A stretch of DNA of 64,000 nt from Taklimakanibacter sp050246735 (GCA_050246735.1 JBFWVM010000001.1:124001-188000), one strand, 5' to 3'; counted from the stretch's first letter, positions 1 through 8,672 are shown. A program made the numbers and translations. Notes: generated by a model not told the origin, from the sequence alone.

Positions 1-841
1 TCATCAGCTCCATCTGCACGGGCAGCGTGTCGGCGACCACGAGGGCCAGCGCTCCCGACGCGATCTTGTCCTTGTAGGGTTCGGCCGCCTTGCGATAGGC
101 CTCGGGCACGAATTGCGGGAAGCCGCCGGTCGGCACGAAGGCGTCGAGATCGGGATATTTCGCCAGCGTGTCCTCCATCTGGGCGACGGCGCGCGGGAAA
201 TCGTCGTCGGTGTAGAGCGGGCAGCCGTCCGCTTCCTTCCAGCCGTTCTCGCCATTGAGCCGGTCGCCGGGTGCCGCGGCGCTCTGCTTGCCGGAAAGCG
301 TGTCGCGGATGCCCTGCATGCGCTCATTGTGGTTGGCGGCGGCGGCACCGCCCGACTGGATGCAGATCGTGCCGCCCTTGGGCTTGATCTGCATCACGAT
401 CTTGGCGAGGTTGACGCCGATGTCATAGTTCTTGGTGCCGACATAGGCGACGCGCAGATCCTTGTCCTCCGGCAGGAGGTCGGAGTCCCAGGTGAGCACC
501 GGAATGCCGGCACCCTTGGCCTCGCGCAGCGCGCCCGCCATGGCCGCGGCGTTGGACGGCGACACGGCGATGCCGTCGACGCCCTTGGCGACCAGGTCCT
601 GAACGATCTGCACCTGCTCCTCGCCGCCGCCATGCTCGCCGGGTCCGATATACATGCATTCGAAGGCGCCGTTCGATTCCGATTCCGCCTTCTTGCAGCC
701 GTCGCGCGCCTGGTCGAAGAACGGGTTGTTCATGTTCTTGGGGACCAGCGCCAGGGTGAGCTTGTCGGCGGCATCGGCTCCGACCGCCCCCAGGGCCATC
801 AGTCCCGCGACGATGGCCGTTCCGATTAGATACTTGGTCAT
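1..841 (-). CDS. Sugar ABC transporter periplasmic binding protein (partial)
   Basis: Periplasmic substrate-binding protein of the ribose/fructose (RbsB/FrcB, peripla_BP_4) type; about 280 codons are visible and the C-terminus lies beyond base 1. The first ~24 residues are a Sec signal peptide ending near GAVGADA. The mature start has the family hallmark NNPFFDQARDG (about residues 38-48), then GVDGIAVSPSNA and the VLTWDSD strand used in sugar binding. The ATG at 841 has AAGGAGGA just upstream. It is last in a leftward operon after the ATPase and permease genes, 34 bp behind the permease. The exact sugar cannot be read from the sequence. Confidence 0.9.
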   Translation of the reverse strand, partial: MTKYLIGTAIVAGLMALGAVGADAADKLTLALVPKNMNNPFFDQARDGCKKAESESNGAFECMYIGPGEHGGGEEQVQIVQDLVAKGVDGIAVSPSNAAAMAGALREAKGAGIPVLTWDSDLLPEDKDLRVAYVGTKNYDIGVNLAKIVMQIKPKGGTICIQSGGAAAANHNERMQGIRDTLSGKQSAAAPGDRLNGENGWKEADGCPLYTDDDFPRAVAQMEDTLAKYPDLDAFVPTGGFPQFVPEAYRKAAEPYKDKIASGALALVVADTLPVQMELM

Positions 842-875
842 GCACGTTCCTCCTTGCTGTCTTGTCTTTGGCTAG

Positions 876-1895
876 TCACGCACGTGAGTGCCCGCGCAGC
901 CGCTCGAGATAGACCGCGAGGACGATGAAGAGGCCGACAAAGGCGCCTTGCCAGTTGGCGTCGACACCCGCCATCAAGAGGCCGTTGCGGATCACTTCGA
1001 TGAGCGCCGCGCCGATGAAGGCGCCATAGGCGGTGCCCGCGCCGCCCATGAGATCGGCGCCGCCGATGACGGTCGAGGCGATGACGCGCAGCTCATAGCC
1101 GACGCCGAGCGCGTTGATGGCCGAGCCCTGCCAGCCGAGGATGAGGATGGAGGACAGGGCGGCGGTGAAGGCCGAGAGCACATAGACCTGGAACTTCATG
1201 TGCCTGACCGGGACGCCGGTGAGCTGGGCCGCCTGCTCGTTGCCGCCGATGGCGAAGAGCCGTCTGCCCCAGGGCGTGTAGTTGAAGACGAAGCCGAAGA
1301 CGAAGGTGAGGACGACCAGCACCCAGACCGGATTGGCGATGCCCATGATCTCGCCGCCGCCGATCTCGAGGACGATCGTCTTGTCGGGGCCGAAATCGGT
1401 GATCATGCGGTTGCCGGACAGGATCTGGGCGAAGGAGCGCGCCGCGGCGAGCATGCCGAGCGTCACCACGAAAGGCGGCAGGCCGACATAGGCGATGAGC
1501 CAGCCGTTGACGGCGCCCAGGGCGGCGCCGGCCATGAGCCCGGCCGGGAGCGCGATCCACCAGGGAAGATGCGCCTCCAGGATGACGCCGGCGACGATGC
1601 CGACGAAGCCCATGATGGAGCCGACCGACAGGTCGATGCCGCCCGTGATGATGACGGCGAGCATGCCCATGGCCATGATGCCGATGAAGGCGAAATTACG
1701 GGTTATGTTGTAGAAGTTGCGCTCGGTCGGATAGGCGTTGGGCTCGTAGAAGCTCATGAAGACGATGATGGCGACGAGCGCCACGGTGATCCAGAAGGGC
1801 TGGCTCGCGAGCAGCCTCTGCAGAAAGGTCGTCTCGCGGATGCCGACGACGTCCTGGATCGAGACATTCGCGGTGTCGGTCTGTTCAGGCGGCAC
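876..1895 (-). CDS. Sugar ABC transporter permease, RbsC/FrcC type
   Basis: Inner-membrane permease of 339 residues (BPD_transp_2 family), the channel partner of the adjacent ATPase and binding protein. It has a ~35-residue cytoplasmic N-terminus followed by about 8-10 hydrophobic segments. The motif GGIDLSVGS (85-93) and GLPPFVVTLGML (138-149) are the usual conserved loops of ribose/xylose/fructose permeases. Its start lies 11 bp inside the ATPase gene, so the two are probably translationally coupled. Family assignment is firm; substrate specificity is inferred only as a monosaccharide or polyol. Confidence 0.93.
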   Translation of the reverse strand: MPPEQTDTANVSIQDVVGIRETTFLQRLLASQPFWITVALVAIIVFMSFYEPNAYPTERNFYNITRNFAFIGIMAMGMLAVIITGGIDLSVGSIMGFVGIVAGVILEAHLPWWIALPAGLMAGAALGAVNGWLIAYVGLPPFVVTLGMLAAARSFAQILSGNRMITDFGPDKTIVLEIGGGEIMGIANPVWVLVVLTFVFGFVFNYTPWGRRLFAIGGNEQAAQLTGVPVRHMKFQVYVLSAFTAALSSILILGWQGSAINALGVGYELRVIASTVIGGADLMGGAGTAYGAFIGAALIEVIRNGLLMAGVDANWQGAFVGLFIVLAVYLERLRGHSRA

Positions 1896-2625
1896 GGATC
1901 GCTCCCGTGATGAGCCCGGTGACTTCCTCGGGCGAGGTCTCCTTGATCGCCTTGTCGGCGACCTTGGCGCCGCGGCGCATGACGATGACCCGGTCGGACA
2001 CGGCGAAAACGTCGGGCATGCGGTGGCTGATGAGGACGACCGAGATGCCCTGCTGCTTGAGCCGGCGGATAAGCGCCAGCACCTGCTCGACCTGGCGCAC
2101 GCTGATCGCCGCCGTCGGCTCGTCCATCAGCACGATCTTGGCCTCGGAGAGCCTGGTGCGGGCGATGGCCACCGCCTGGCGCTGGCCGCCCGACATGCGG
2201 CGCACGAGATCGCGCGGCCGCGTCTCCGACTGCAATTCCTCGAACAGCTCGCCGGCCTTCCTGAACATGGCGTCGTAGTTCATGACGCGGAACGGCCACA
2301 CGCCCTTGCGGATCTCGCGGCCGAGAAACAGGTTCTCCGCCGCGGTGAGGTTGTCGCACAAGGCCAGGTCCTGATAGACGATCTCGACGCCCTTGGCCCT
2401 GGCGTCGAGCGGCTGGGTGAAATGGACGGTCTCGTCGGCGATCACGATCTCCCCCGAGGTCGGCGGGAAATTGCCGGCAATGATCTTGACCAGCGTCGAT
2501 TTGCCGGCGCCGTTGTCGCCCATGAGACCGACGATCTCGCCCGCATGAATCTCGGCATCCACGCCGTTCAGGGCATGGATGGCGCCAAAGGACTTGGTGA
2601 TGCTCCTGAGCCTGAGCAAGGCCAT
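1885..2625 (-). CDS. Sugar ABC transporter ATP-binding protein (single domain, FrcA type)
   Basis: ATPase of 246 residues energising the sugar importer. Walker A GDNGAGKST (36-44), Q-loop YQDLAL (84-89), signature MSGGQRQAVA (144-153), Walker B IVLMDEPTAA (164-173) and the switch histidine in LISHRM are all intact. It carries one ABC domain, unlike RbsA/XylA, which have two; this matches the FrcA-type arrangement known from rhizobia. AAGGGAGGAG precedes the ATG. It is the first gene of the leftward operon and has a LacI-type palindrome 43 bp upstream. Confidence 0.93.
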   Translation of the reverse strand: MALLRLRSITKSFGAIHALNGVDAEIHAGEIVGLMGDNGAGKSTLVKIIAGNFPPTSGEIVIADETVHFTQPLDARAKGVEIVYQDLALCDNLTAAENLFLGREIRKGVWPFRVMNYDAMFRKAGELFEELQSETRPRDLVRRMSGGQRQAVAIARTRLSEAKIVLMDEPTAAISVRQVEQVLALIRRLKQQGISVVLISHRMPDVFAVSDRVIVMRRGAKVADKAIKETSPEEVTGLITGAIRAA

Positions 2626-2667
2626 CGGGGCTCCTCCCTTCGTGCAGGCTCTGGCGGCGTGCTTTGC

Positions 2668-2679
2668 GAAACCGGTTGG
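2668..2679. promoter_or_regulatory. LacI/GalR-like operator upstream of sugar importer
   Basis: GAAACCGGTTGG sits 43 bp upstream of the ATPase start and contains the perfect octamer palindrome AACCGGTT, close to the GAAACCGGTTTC form common in LacI/GalR operators. Sugar importers of this type are often under LacI-family control, but no LacI gene is seen in the window, so the assignment rests on sequence resemblance alone. Confidence 0.4.
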
Positions 2680-2838
2680 AATTTTGCATGGCTTCGCAGG
2701 GCTTGTCGAGCGGCTTCGCGGCCGCCGGCCCTATTTGTCATACTAAAGACGAGGTCTGAGCTTTTCCCATCATCGCATCATCGGCCATGAGGGAAGTATA
2801 GAAAACGGCGGGCCGGCCTTTCGCCGGACAATGGTGGT

Positions 2839-3651
2839 TCAGTTGTCGGTATGCGACAGCTTTTCCAGGTTCTGGTCGGCGCGCCGCGTCGCCGCCTCGA
2901 AGCGCTCCTCGAAGGACTGCATGTTCTTCTTCGGCTCCTGGTAGTAGGCGGTGAGCTTGAGAAGCGAGATGAAGCTCTTGTTGATGGTACGGCCCCAGAA
3001 TTTCATCGGCCGGTCGAAATCGAACAGCAGGATGACGCGCTCCTCGTCGGTGTCGTTCCACACCTCGTGCTCGTAGGTGTCGTCGAAAACGAAGATCTCG
3101 CCCGGCCGCCAGACCTGGATCCTGTCGCTGACCCGGATGCGGCACTTCTCGGCGTCCTTGGGGATGAGGAGTCCCAGATGCGAACGCAAGATGCCCTTCG
3201 AGACTCCGCGGTGGGCGGGAATGTGATAGCCCGGACCCAGGATCGAGAACCAGGCGGTCTGCAGATTGGGCACGCTTTCGAGGATGCGCGTGGTGAGCGG
3301 CGCCTGGCTGCAGTTCTTCTCCAGCTTGGTGCCGAATCCATAGAGGATGAAAGTGCGCCAGTTGTTGCCCTTGGCGATGCGCATCTGGTCGGGAGACACG
3401 TCCTGGAAGAGGGGCACGGCCTCGCGATGCTTCAGGATCTCGACGACCTCGGCGCGGATGCCCTCCCAGTTGTCGACGAAAGGCTTGAGCGCCGGAAAAT
3501 CGTCGATGTCGTGGATCGGCATGTCGCCGACCAGCGACTGGCGGCCGATGAAATCGCCAAGCCCCCGGATGACCCTCTGGCCGAACTTCTTGATCTTCTT
3601 CCGGCGTCTCTTCTTGCGCTTCTGGCCCAGCGTCATTTCGGTGTTGGCCAT
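2839..3651 (-). CDS. Aspartyl/asparaginyl beta-hydroxylase family (LpxO-like) dioxygenase
   Basis: Fe(II)/2-oxoglutarate dioxygenase of 270 residues. The jelly-roll metal/cosubstrate region is visible: HIPAHRG (143-149, H147), R156 and H158 in ILRSHLG, and H195 in DTYEHEVWN, followed by a strand rich in basic and acidic residues. LpxO members hydroxylate the secondary acyl chain of lipid A; other members hydroxylate proteins or lipids. The N-terminus (10-23) is almost entirely Lys/Arg, suggesting contact with the inner membrane surface. AGAGGATGAG precedes the ATG. It stands alone, 213 bp from the sugar operon and divergent from the DegT gene. Family firm; lipid A as substrate is inference. 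Confidence 0.85.
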   Translation of the reverse strand: MANTEMTLGQKRKKRRRKKIKKFGQRVIRGLGDFIGRQSLVGDMPIHDIDDFPALKPFVDNWEGIRAEVVEILKHREAVPLFQDVSPDQMRIAKGNNWRTFILYGFGTKLEKNCSQAPLTTRILESVPNLQTAWFSILGPGYHIPAHRGVSKGILRSHLGLLIPKDAEKCRIRVSDRIQVWRPGEIFVFDDTYEHEVWNDTDEERVILLFDFDRPMKFWGRTINKSFISLLKLTAYYQEPKKNMQSFEERFEAATRRADQNLEKLSHTDN

Positions 3652-3774
3652 CTCATCCTCTCAACCATCCTGCTTCGCGCCTGACGGCGCTTCGCAGGAT
3701 CTGCAAATTTTCTTGCGCAACGGAAGCCGGCGCGGGCTGGCTTAGGGCTGGCTCTGGCGCTATGGGATATCCGT

Positions 3775-5040
3775 TTGAAGAGGGTATTTAGGCAAATGTG
3801 GGTCAGGACGCAACTCAAGATCGGATGGCTCGATCTCCTTGCCGGAGCCTGGAATTGTTTCAGGTTCCGCGACCGCGAGGCGCTCAAGCGCGCGGTCGAG
3901 GGCTTCTTCTCGGACGGCGACGACACGGTCGTGGCCTACTCGGTGCGCTCGGGCTTCGATCTCATGATCCAGGCGCTCGATCTCAAGCCCGGCGACGAGG
4001 TGATCTTCTCCGCCCTCAATGTGAAAGGCATGGTCCGCGTGGTGCGCGATGCGGGCCTCGTCCCGGTTCCGGTCGACCTCGATCCCGGCTCCATGGGCCC
4101 GGATCCCGAGAAGCTCGAACGGGCCGTCACGCCCCGCTCGCGCGTCTTCGTCGCCGCCCATCTCTTCGGAACCAGGCTCGATCTCGATCCGCTCTTCGCG
4201 CTGGCGCGCAGCAAGGGCATCATCGCGGTCGAAGACTGCGCCCAGGCCTTCAACGGGCGCGCCTATCCCGGCAGCCCGGCGGCCGACCTCAGCATGTTCT
4301 CCTTCGGCCCGATCAAGACCTCGACCGCCCTCGGCGGGGCGCTGATCCGGGTGCGGGACGATGCGCTGCGCGCCCGCATGCGGGCCATCCAAGCAACCTA
4401 TCCCGTCCAGTCCGACCGCAAGCAGCTTAAGCGAATCCTCCAGTTCATGGGCCTGAAGATCATCACCTCGCGTCCCGTCCTCGGCGCCATCTACCGGTAT
4501 TATCATGCGCGCGGGCGCGACTATGAGGATTCGCTGGCCGACCGGGTGCGCGACGTGGCGCCGCTCAAGTCGGCGAAGAACCTGCGCTTCCAGCCCTCGA
4601 CCGCCATGCTGGCATTGCTCTGCCGGCGGCTCGAGGAATTCGACATCCAGGCGATCCGGGCGAGGACGGGCAAGGGCGAGAAACTGCGCGACATGATCGG
4701 CTCGGCGGTCGCCCTGCCGGCCCAGGCCAATGCGCATCACGACTACTGGGTGTTCCCACTCATCGTCGACGAGCCGCGCAGGTTCATCGACGGCCTGAGG
4801 GCCGAGGGCTTCGACGCCGCCGACCTGCCGCGCTCGCAGCATATCGCCGCGCCCAAGGACCGGCCCGAGCTTGAGCCCCGGACCGCGGCCCAGGTCATGC
4901 GCGATCTCGTCGTCGTCCCATGCTACGATACCATGCCGGACGAGGAACTGGCGCGCCAGGCGCAAGTGATCAGGCGCCTGGCGGGAGAAAAGTCTCCAGA
5001 GAAAATCGAATCGGAACAAGAGGTTGCCCAGGCGGGCTGA
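3775..5040 (+). CDS. DegT/DnrJ/EryC1/StrS family aminotransferase
   Basis: PLP-dependent sugar aminotransferase-fold protein, 421 residues from TTG 3775, or 414 from the in-frame ATG at 3796. VEDCAQAF (152-159, with the PLP-nitrogen Asp154) and SFGPIKTSTALGG (Lys181 as probable Schiff base) are the two family landmarks. The C-terminal part contains VFPLIVDEPRRF, the dimer/substrate domain. It has no nucleotide-sugar biosynthesis neighbours, so it may instead act on a lipid or free amino sugar. It is divergent from the LpxO-like gene across a 123-bp gap. The last ~20 residues are charged and probably disordered. Confidence 0.85.
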   Translation: MKRVFRQMWVRTQLKIGWLDLLAGAWNCFRFRDREALKRAVEGFFSDGDDTVVAYSVRSGFDLMIQALDLKPGDEVIFSALNVKGMVRVVRDAGLVPVPVDLDPGSMGPDPEKLERAVTPRSRVFVAAHLFGTRLDLDPLFALARSKGIIAVEDCAQAFNGRAYPGSPAADLSMFSFGPIKTSTALGGALIRVRDDALRARMRAIQATYPVQSDRKQLKRILQFMGLKIITSRPVLGAIYRYYHARGRDYEDSLADRVRDVAPLKSAKNLRFQPSTAMLALLCRRLEEFDIQAIRARTGKGEKLRDMIGSAVALPAQANAHHDYWVFPLIVDEPRRFIDGLRAEGFDAADLPRSQHIAAPKDRPELEPRTAAQVMRDLVVVPCYDTMPDEELARQAQVIRRLAGEKSPEKIESEQEVAQAG

Positions 5041-5061
5041 GAAAAGGATTCAAGCCGGGCC

Positions 5062-5113
5062 TGTCAAATCGCGTGGCTCTTCTGTCAAGCCGCCCTGGGG
5101 CGTTCCCTCTAGG
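5062..5113 (+). promoter_or_regulatory. Paired TGTCAA half-sites with TCTAGG box (site 1, aminotransferase/kinase operon)
   Basis: TGTCAA at 5062-5067 and again at 5083-5088 (there TGTCAAGCCGCC) are direct repeats exactly 21 bp apart; TCTAGG follows at 5108-5113, 25 bp after the second. Two helical turns between direct half-sites is the usual spacing for AraC-family activators bound next to the -35 region, and TCTAGG/TAGGAT could be the -10 element. The same arrangement with identical spacing occurs at 19589-19640. Confidence 0.7.
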
Positions 5114-5147
5114 ATCAACCTGAACAGATCCCATGGGAGTGCCGCCG

Positions 5148-6458
5148 ATGAGCCAGGCCAAAGACGATTTCCTCGCCCGCTCGAAACAATTCTGGAATCC
5201 CGGCAAGACTTCCGACTGGCAGCGCATGGGGGTCGATCTGGTGATCGACCGGCGCGAGGGCTACTATCTCTGGGACATGGACGGCCGCCGGCTCATCGAC
5301 GTGCATCTGAACGGCGGCACCTACTCGCTCGGCCACCGCAATCCGGAAGTCGTCCAGGCGGTGAGCGAGGGCATGGCCTATTTCGACATCGGCAACCATC
5401 ATTTCCCCTCGATCATGCGCACCCACGTGGCGGAGCTCCTGGCGAAGCACACGCCCGAAGGCCTCACCCGCACGATCTTCGCCTCGGGCGGCGCCGAGGC
5501 CATCGACATCGCGCTCAAGAGTGCGCGCAACGCCACCAAGCGGCGCAAGATCATCTGCATCGAGCGCTGCTATCACGGCCATACGGGCCTCGCGGTGCAG
5601 GTGGGCGACGACCGGTTCTCCAAGCTGTTCCTGTCGGATGCGCCTTCGAGCGAAGTGGTCAAGGTGCCGTTCAACGACCTCGAGCACATGCTGGCCGCCA
5701 TCGCCGTCGGCGATGCGGCCTGCGTGATCATGGAGACGATCCCCGCCACCTACGGCTTCCCGATGCCGCAGCCCGGCTATCTCGCCGCCATCAAGCAGGC
5801 CTGCGAGAAGGCCGGCACGCTCTATATCGCCGACGAGGTGCAGACGGGCCTCATGCGCACCGGCGAGATGTGGGGCATCGAGACCTACGGGGTCGTTCCC
5901 GACATGCTGGTGACCGGCAAGGGCCTGTCGGGCGGCATCTATCCGATCGCGGCCGTCGTGGTGAACGAGAAGGCCGGCAAGTGGCTGAGCGAGGACGGCT
6001 TCGGCCATATGTCGAGCTTCGGCGGGGCCGAGCTCGGCTGCCTAGCCGCCGCCAAGGTGCTGGAGATCTGCTCGCGCCCCGAAACGCGCTCGCAGGTCCA
6101 CTATATTTCCGCCTATCTGGCCAACGGCCTGCGCCAGGTGCAGCGCAACTATCCCGACTTCTTCACCGGCATCCGGCAGCGCGGCATCGTCATGGGACTC
6201 GAGTTCAACCACGACCAGGGCGCCGTCTTCGTGATGAAGCATCTCTATCAGAACGGCGTCTGGGCGATCTTCTCCACCCTCGACAAGCGCGTCCTGCAAT
6301 ACAAGCCGGGCCTCCTTATCGACCGCGAGATGTGCGACGAGATGCTGACCCGGCTCGACACCGCCGTGGCCCAGGCGCAGGCGGAGGTCTTCGGCGGGCG
6401 GGCGCGGAGCGTCATGACCGGCGCCAGACCCTCCTACGCGCGGCAGTCGGCGGCCTGA
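5148..6458 (+). CDS. Class III PLP enzyme, probable amino-alcohol-phosphate phospho-lyase
   Basis: Class III aminotransferase fold, 436 residues from ATG 5148 (GGGAG in front; an ATG at 5133 would add five). Visible are FASGGAEAIDIAL (PLP phosphate loop), CYHGHTG, IADEVQTG (~228-234) and the catalytic lysine in TGKGLSGG (~258). Pairing with an APH-type kinase 3 bp downstream is the signature of phospho-lyases such as ethanolamine-phosphate or hydroxylysine-phosphate lyase, and of the aminopropanol kinase/lyase pair of RMM-type microcompartments; there the enzyme eliminates phosphate and ammonia from a phosphorylated amino alcohol to leave an aldehyde. A true transaminase cannot be excluded. 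Its upstream region shares a tandem site with the shell operon at 19.6 kb. Confidence 0.8.
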   Translation: MSQAKDDFLARSKQFWNPGKTSDWQRMGVDLVIDRREGYYLWDMDGRRLIDVHLNGGTYSLGHRNPEVVQAVSEGMAYFDIGNHHFPSIMRTHVAELLAKHTPEGLTRTIFASGGAEAIDIALKSARNATKRRKIICIERCYHGHTGLAVQVGDDRFSKLFLSDAPSSEVVKVPFNDLEHMLAAIAVGDAACVIMETIPATYGFPMPQPGYLAAIKQACEKAGTLYIADEVQTGLMRTGEMWGIETYGVVPDMLVTGKGLSGGIYPIAAVVVNEKAGKWLSEDGFGHMSSFGGAELGCLAAAKVLEICSRPETRSQVHYISAYLANGLRQVQRNYPDFFTGIRQRGIVMGLEFNHDQGAVFVMKHLYQNGVWAIFSTLDKRVLQYKPGLLIDREMCDEMLTRLDTAVAQAQAEVFGGRARSVMTGARPSYARQSAA

Positions 6459-6461
6459 TGC

Positions 6462-7457
6462 ATGCCTTCGCCTGACGCCGCCCTCGAGGAGAAGCTGAAG
6501 GAGCTGCAGCGCATCGCCGAGGCGGCGCTGCCGCTCTACGACATGGCGCCCGGGGCCTCGGCGACGATGATCAACCTGTCGGAGAACGCCACCTACCGCA
6601 TCGACGCCGCCGGCCGGAAATGGGCGCTGCGCGTCCACCGCGAGGGCTATCACTCGAAGCAGGCGATCGCCTCGGAGCTCGCCTGGATCCAGGCCCTGCG
6701 CCGGGACGGCGCCGCCGTCACGCCGGTCCCGCGACGGGGCCGGAACGGCGATCTCATCCAGATCGTGGCCTTGCCCGGGCTGCCGGCGCGGCATGTGGTG
6801 CTGTTCGACTGGGAGACGGGGGCCGAGCCGTCTGAGGCCGAGCTCCTCGGACCGTTCGAGGTGCTGGGGGCGGCGACGGCGCGCATGCACCGGCATTCGC
6901 GCGGATGGACGCGGCCCGACGCCTTCGAGCGCCTGACCTGGGATTTCGACGGCGCCTTCGGACCGGCCGGGCATTGGGGCTCGTGGCGCGACGGCATGGG
7001 GCTCGATGCGGAAAAGGTCGCGCTCTTCCAGCGCGCCGTGGATCTCATCGAGAGGCGGCTCGAGCGCTTCGGGAAGGGCCGCGAGCGCTTCGGGCTCATC
7101 CACTGCGACATGCGGCTCGCCAATCTCCTCATCGACGGCGGTCAGACCAAGGTCATCGATTTCGACGATTGCGGCTTCAGCTGGTATCTCTATGACTGCG
7201 CGACGGCGCTGTCCTTCATCGAGCACCGGCCCGACGTCCCGCAGCTCGTCGACGCCTGGGTCAAGGGCTATCGCGCCGTCGCACCGCTTGCGGCCGAGGA
7301 CGAGCGCGAGATCCCGACCTTCGTCCTGTTCCGCCGCCTGTTGCTCGTCGCCTGGATCGGGTCGCATGCCGAGACCGATCTCGCGAGGTCGATGGGGGTC
7401 CGCTACACGCAGGATACCGTCCCCTTGTGCGAGACCTATCTCGGGCAGTTCGGCTAG
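6462..7457 (+). CDS. APH-family small-molecule kinase, probable amino alcohol kinase
   Basis: Aminoglycoside phosphotransferase/choline kinase fold, 331 residues. The catalytic loop HCDMRLAN (214-221) with its Asp, and the metal-binding IDFDDCG (232-238), are intact; the N-lobe lysine-strand region WALRVHREG (54-62) is less canonical. It starts 3 bp after the class III PLP gene. In RMM microcompartment loci a kinase of this family phosphorylates (S)-1-amino-2-propanol for the partner lyase; hydroxylysine kinase is a related alternative. An antibiotic-resistance role is unlikely in this context. A hairpin lies downstream at 7480-7498. Confidence 0.8.
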   Translation: MPSPDAALEEKLKELQRIAEAALPLYDMAPGASATMINLSENATYRIDAAGRKWALRVHREGYHSKQAIASELAWIQALRRDGAAVTPVPRRGRNGDLIQIVALPGLPARHVVLFDWETGAEPSEAELLGPFEVLGAATARMHRHSRGWTRPDAFERLTWDFDGAFGPAGHWGSWRDGMGLDAEKVALFQRAVDLIERRLERFGKGRERFGLIHCDMRLANLLIDGGQTKVIDFDDCGFSWYLYDCATALSFIEHRPDVPQLVDAWVKGYRAVAPLAAEDEREIPTFVLFRRLLLVAWIGSHAETDLARSMGVRYTQDTVPLCETYLGQFG

Positions 7458-7479
7458 AGCGGGATTCTCCTTCCGTGAC

Positions 7480-7498
7480 CCCCGACGAAAAGTCGGGG
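7480..7498. terminator. Hairpin between convergent genes
   Basis: CCCCGAC (7480-7486) pairs perfectly with GTCGGGG (7492-7498) around a GAAAA loop, midway between the convergent kinase gene (ends 7457) and AraC gene (ends 7516). There is no U-tract on either side. A bidirectional terminator or a dispersed palindromic unit fits best. Confidence 0.5.
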
Positions 7499-7515
7499 CC
7501 TACCCGAGGGCGCCG

Positions 7516-8547
7516 TCAGCTCGTCCGCTGCGCCCGGTAGCTGCGCGGCGAGGTGCCGGTCCAGCGGTGGAAGGCGCGCGAGAAAGCCGAGAGCTCGGAA
7601 TAGCCGAGCAGGAAGGCGATCTCCGAGAAGGGCAGCTCGCGCTGGCGCACATAGACCAGCGCCAGGTCGCGGCGGGTCTCCTCGACCAGGTCCTTGTAGT
7701 TCAGGTTGTCGCGGGCGAGCTCGCGCTGGATCGCGGCCGGCGTCGCCCTGACCGCTTCGGCCACCGCCTCGAGCGCCGGGTATCCTTCGGCGAGGCGGGC
7801 GCGGATCGCCGACCTGATCTGGTCCTTGCGCGTCTGGCGCGGCATGGGCTTGGTGCCCACGCTCATCAGGCACATGCGGGTGATCGACAGGAGCTTCAGG
7901 TCGGGGGCCGGCATGGGACGGGCGAAAAGATCGCGCCGGAAGACGAGCGCGTTGGTCGCTTGCGAGAAATAGACCGGCGCGTCGAAGGCGCTCTCGTGCT
8001 CGCGCCATGCCTCGGGCCGCGGATGCTCGAAATGCACCTCCTCCGGCGCCCAGGACGCGCCCAGGCATTCACGGATGATGTTGAGGAACATGCCGAGCGA
8101 GAGCTCGGCGTCCTGGCGCCGCGCCAGTATGTCGGGCATGCGGATCTGATATTCGAGGCGGACGAGACCCTGGCCGGCATCGGCGATCGCCATATGGGTC
8201 GATTGCTGGTGCAGGGCGAAGAGGCCGACGAAATTCTCGAGCGCCGCCCCGAGAGTGGGCGAGGAGACGGCGGTATAGCCGATGAGGCCGAGGTCGCGCG
8301 GCTTGAAGCTGTTGCCGAACCACAGGCCGAAATTGCCGTTGCGGGTATCGCGGGCCGCTTCCTCGAAGAGCGAGCAGAAGGCCTGAAGCTCCAGGCTCAA
8401 GGTCGGCTGGCCGACCGTCGCGGGGTCGACGCCGGCCTCGCCGCAGACCCGGTCGATGTCGCCGCCCAGCCGCACGAGATGATCGGCGATGCCGGTCGCG
8501 GCCGACGCCAGGATGCCGGGATGGGCGCTGTCTTCCCCAGGCTGCAT
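7516..8547 (-). CDS. AraC-family transcriptional regulator (arabinose-binding-like N-domain)
   Basis: About 343 residues from ATG 8547, which has AGAAGG 8 nt upstream; the longer reading from 8601 lacks a ribosome site. The N-terminal ~200 residues match the Arabinose_bd domain of OruR/MmsR-like regulators (for example NFGLWFGNSFKPRDLG). The C-terminus is an AraC HTH pair ending in PFSEIAFLLGYSELSAFSRA and WTGTSPRSYR. It sits between the two operons that share tandem TGTCAA sites and is their most plausible activator, though direct binding is inferred. Inducers of this subfamily are usually amino acids or similar small acids. Confidence 0.88.
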   Translation of the reverse strand: MQPGEDSAHPGILASAATGIADHLVRLGGDIDRVCGEAGVDPATVGQPTLSLELQAFCSLFEEAARDTRNGNFGLWFGNSFKPRDLGLIGYTAVSSPTLGAALENFVGLFALHQQSTHMAIADAGQGLVRLEYQIRMPDILARRQDAELSLGMFLNIIRECLGASWAPEEVHFEHPRPEAWREHESAFDAPVYFSQATNALVFRRDLFARPMPAPDLKLLSITRMCLMSVGTKPMPRQTRKDQIRSAIRARLAEGYPALEAVAEAVRATPAAIQRELARDNLNYKDLVEETRRDLALVYVRQRELPFSEIAFLLGYSELSAFSRAFHRWTGTSPRSYRAQRTS

Positions 8548-8672
8548 GCGGGAGCCTTCTGCTGAAGAGGGAAGCCTTGCATGGAAAGCTCGGGGAAGCA
8601 ACTTTGCCGGGGTCGATTCCTTAAAACGGGGACATGATGAGATAGCTTGCCGGCACGAGCCGTCTCGGCCAC

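Noticed and set aside
888..1910. Long plus-strand open frame opposite the sugar permease
   Set aside because: Composition is Asp/Glu/Arg/Gly-rich as expected from an antisense frame in GC-rich DNA; the minus-strand permease has clear family motifs.
6462..7457. Aminoglycoside resistance gene
   Set aside because: The APH fold is shared by many metabolic kinases; the 3-bp junction with a class III PLP enzyme and the co-regulated microcompartment operon indicate a catabolic role.
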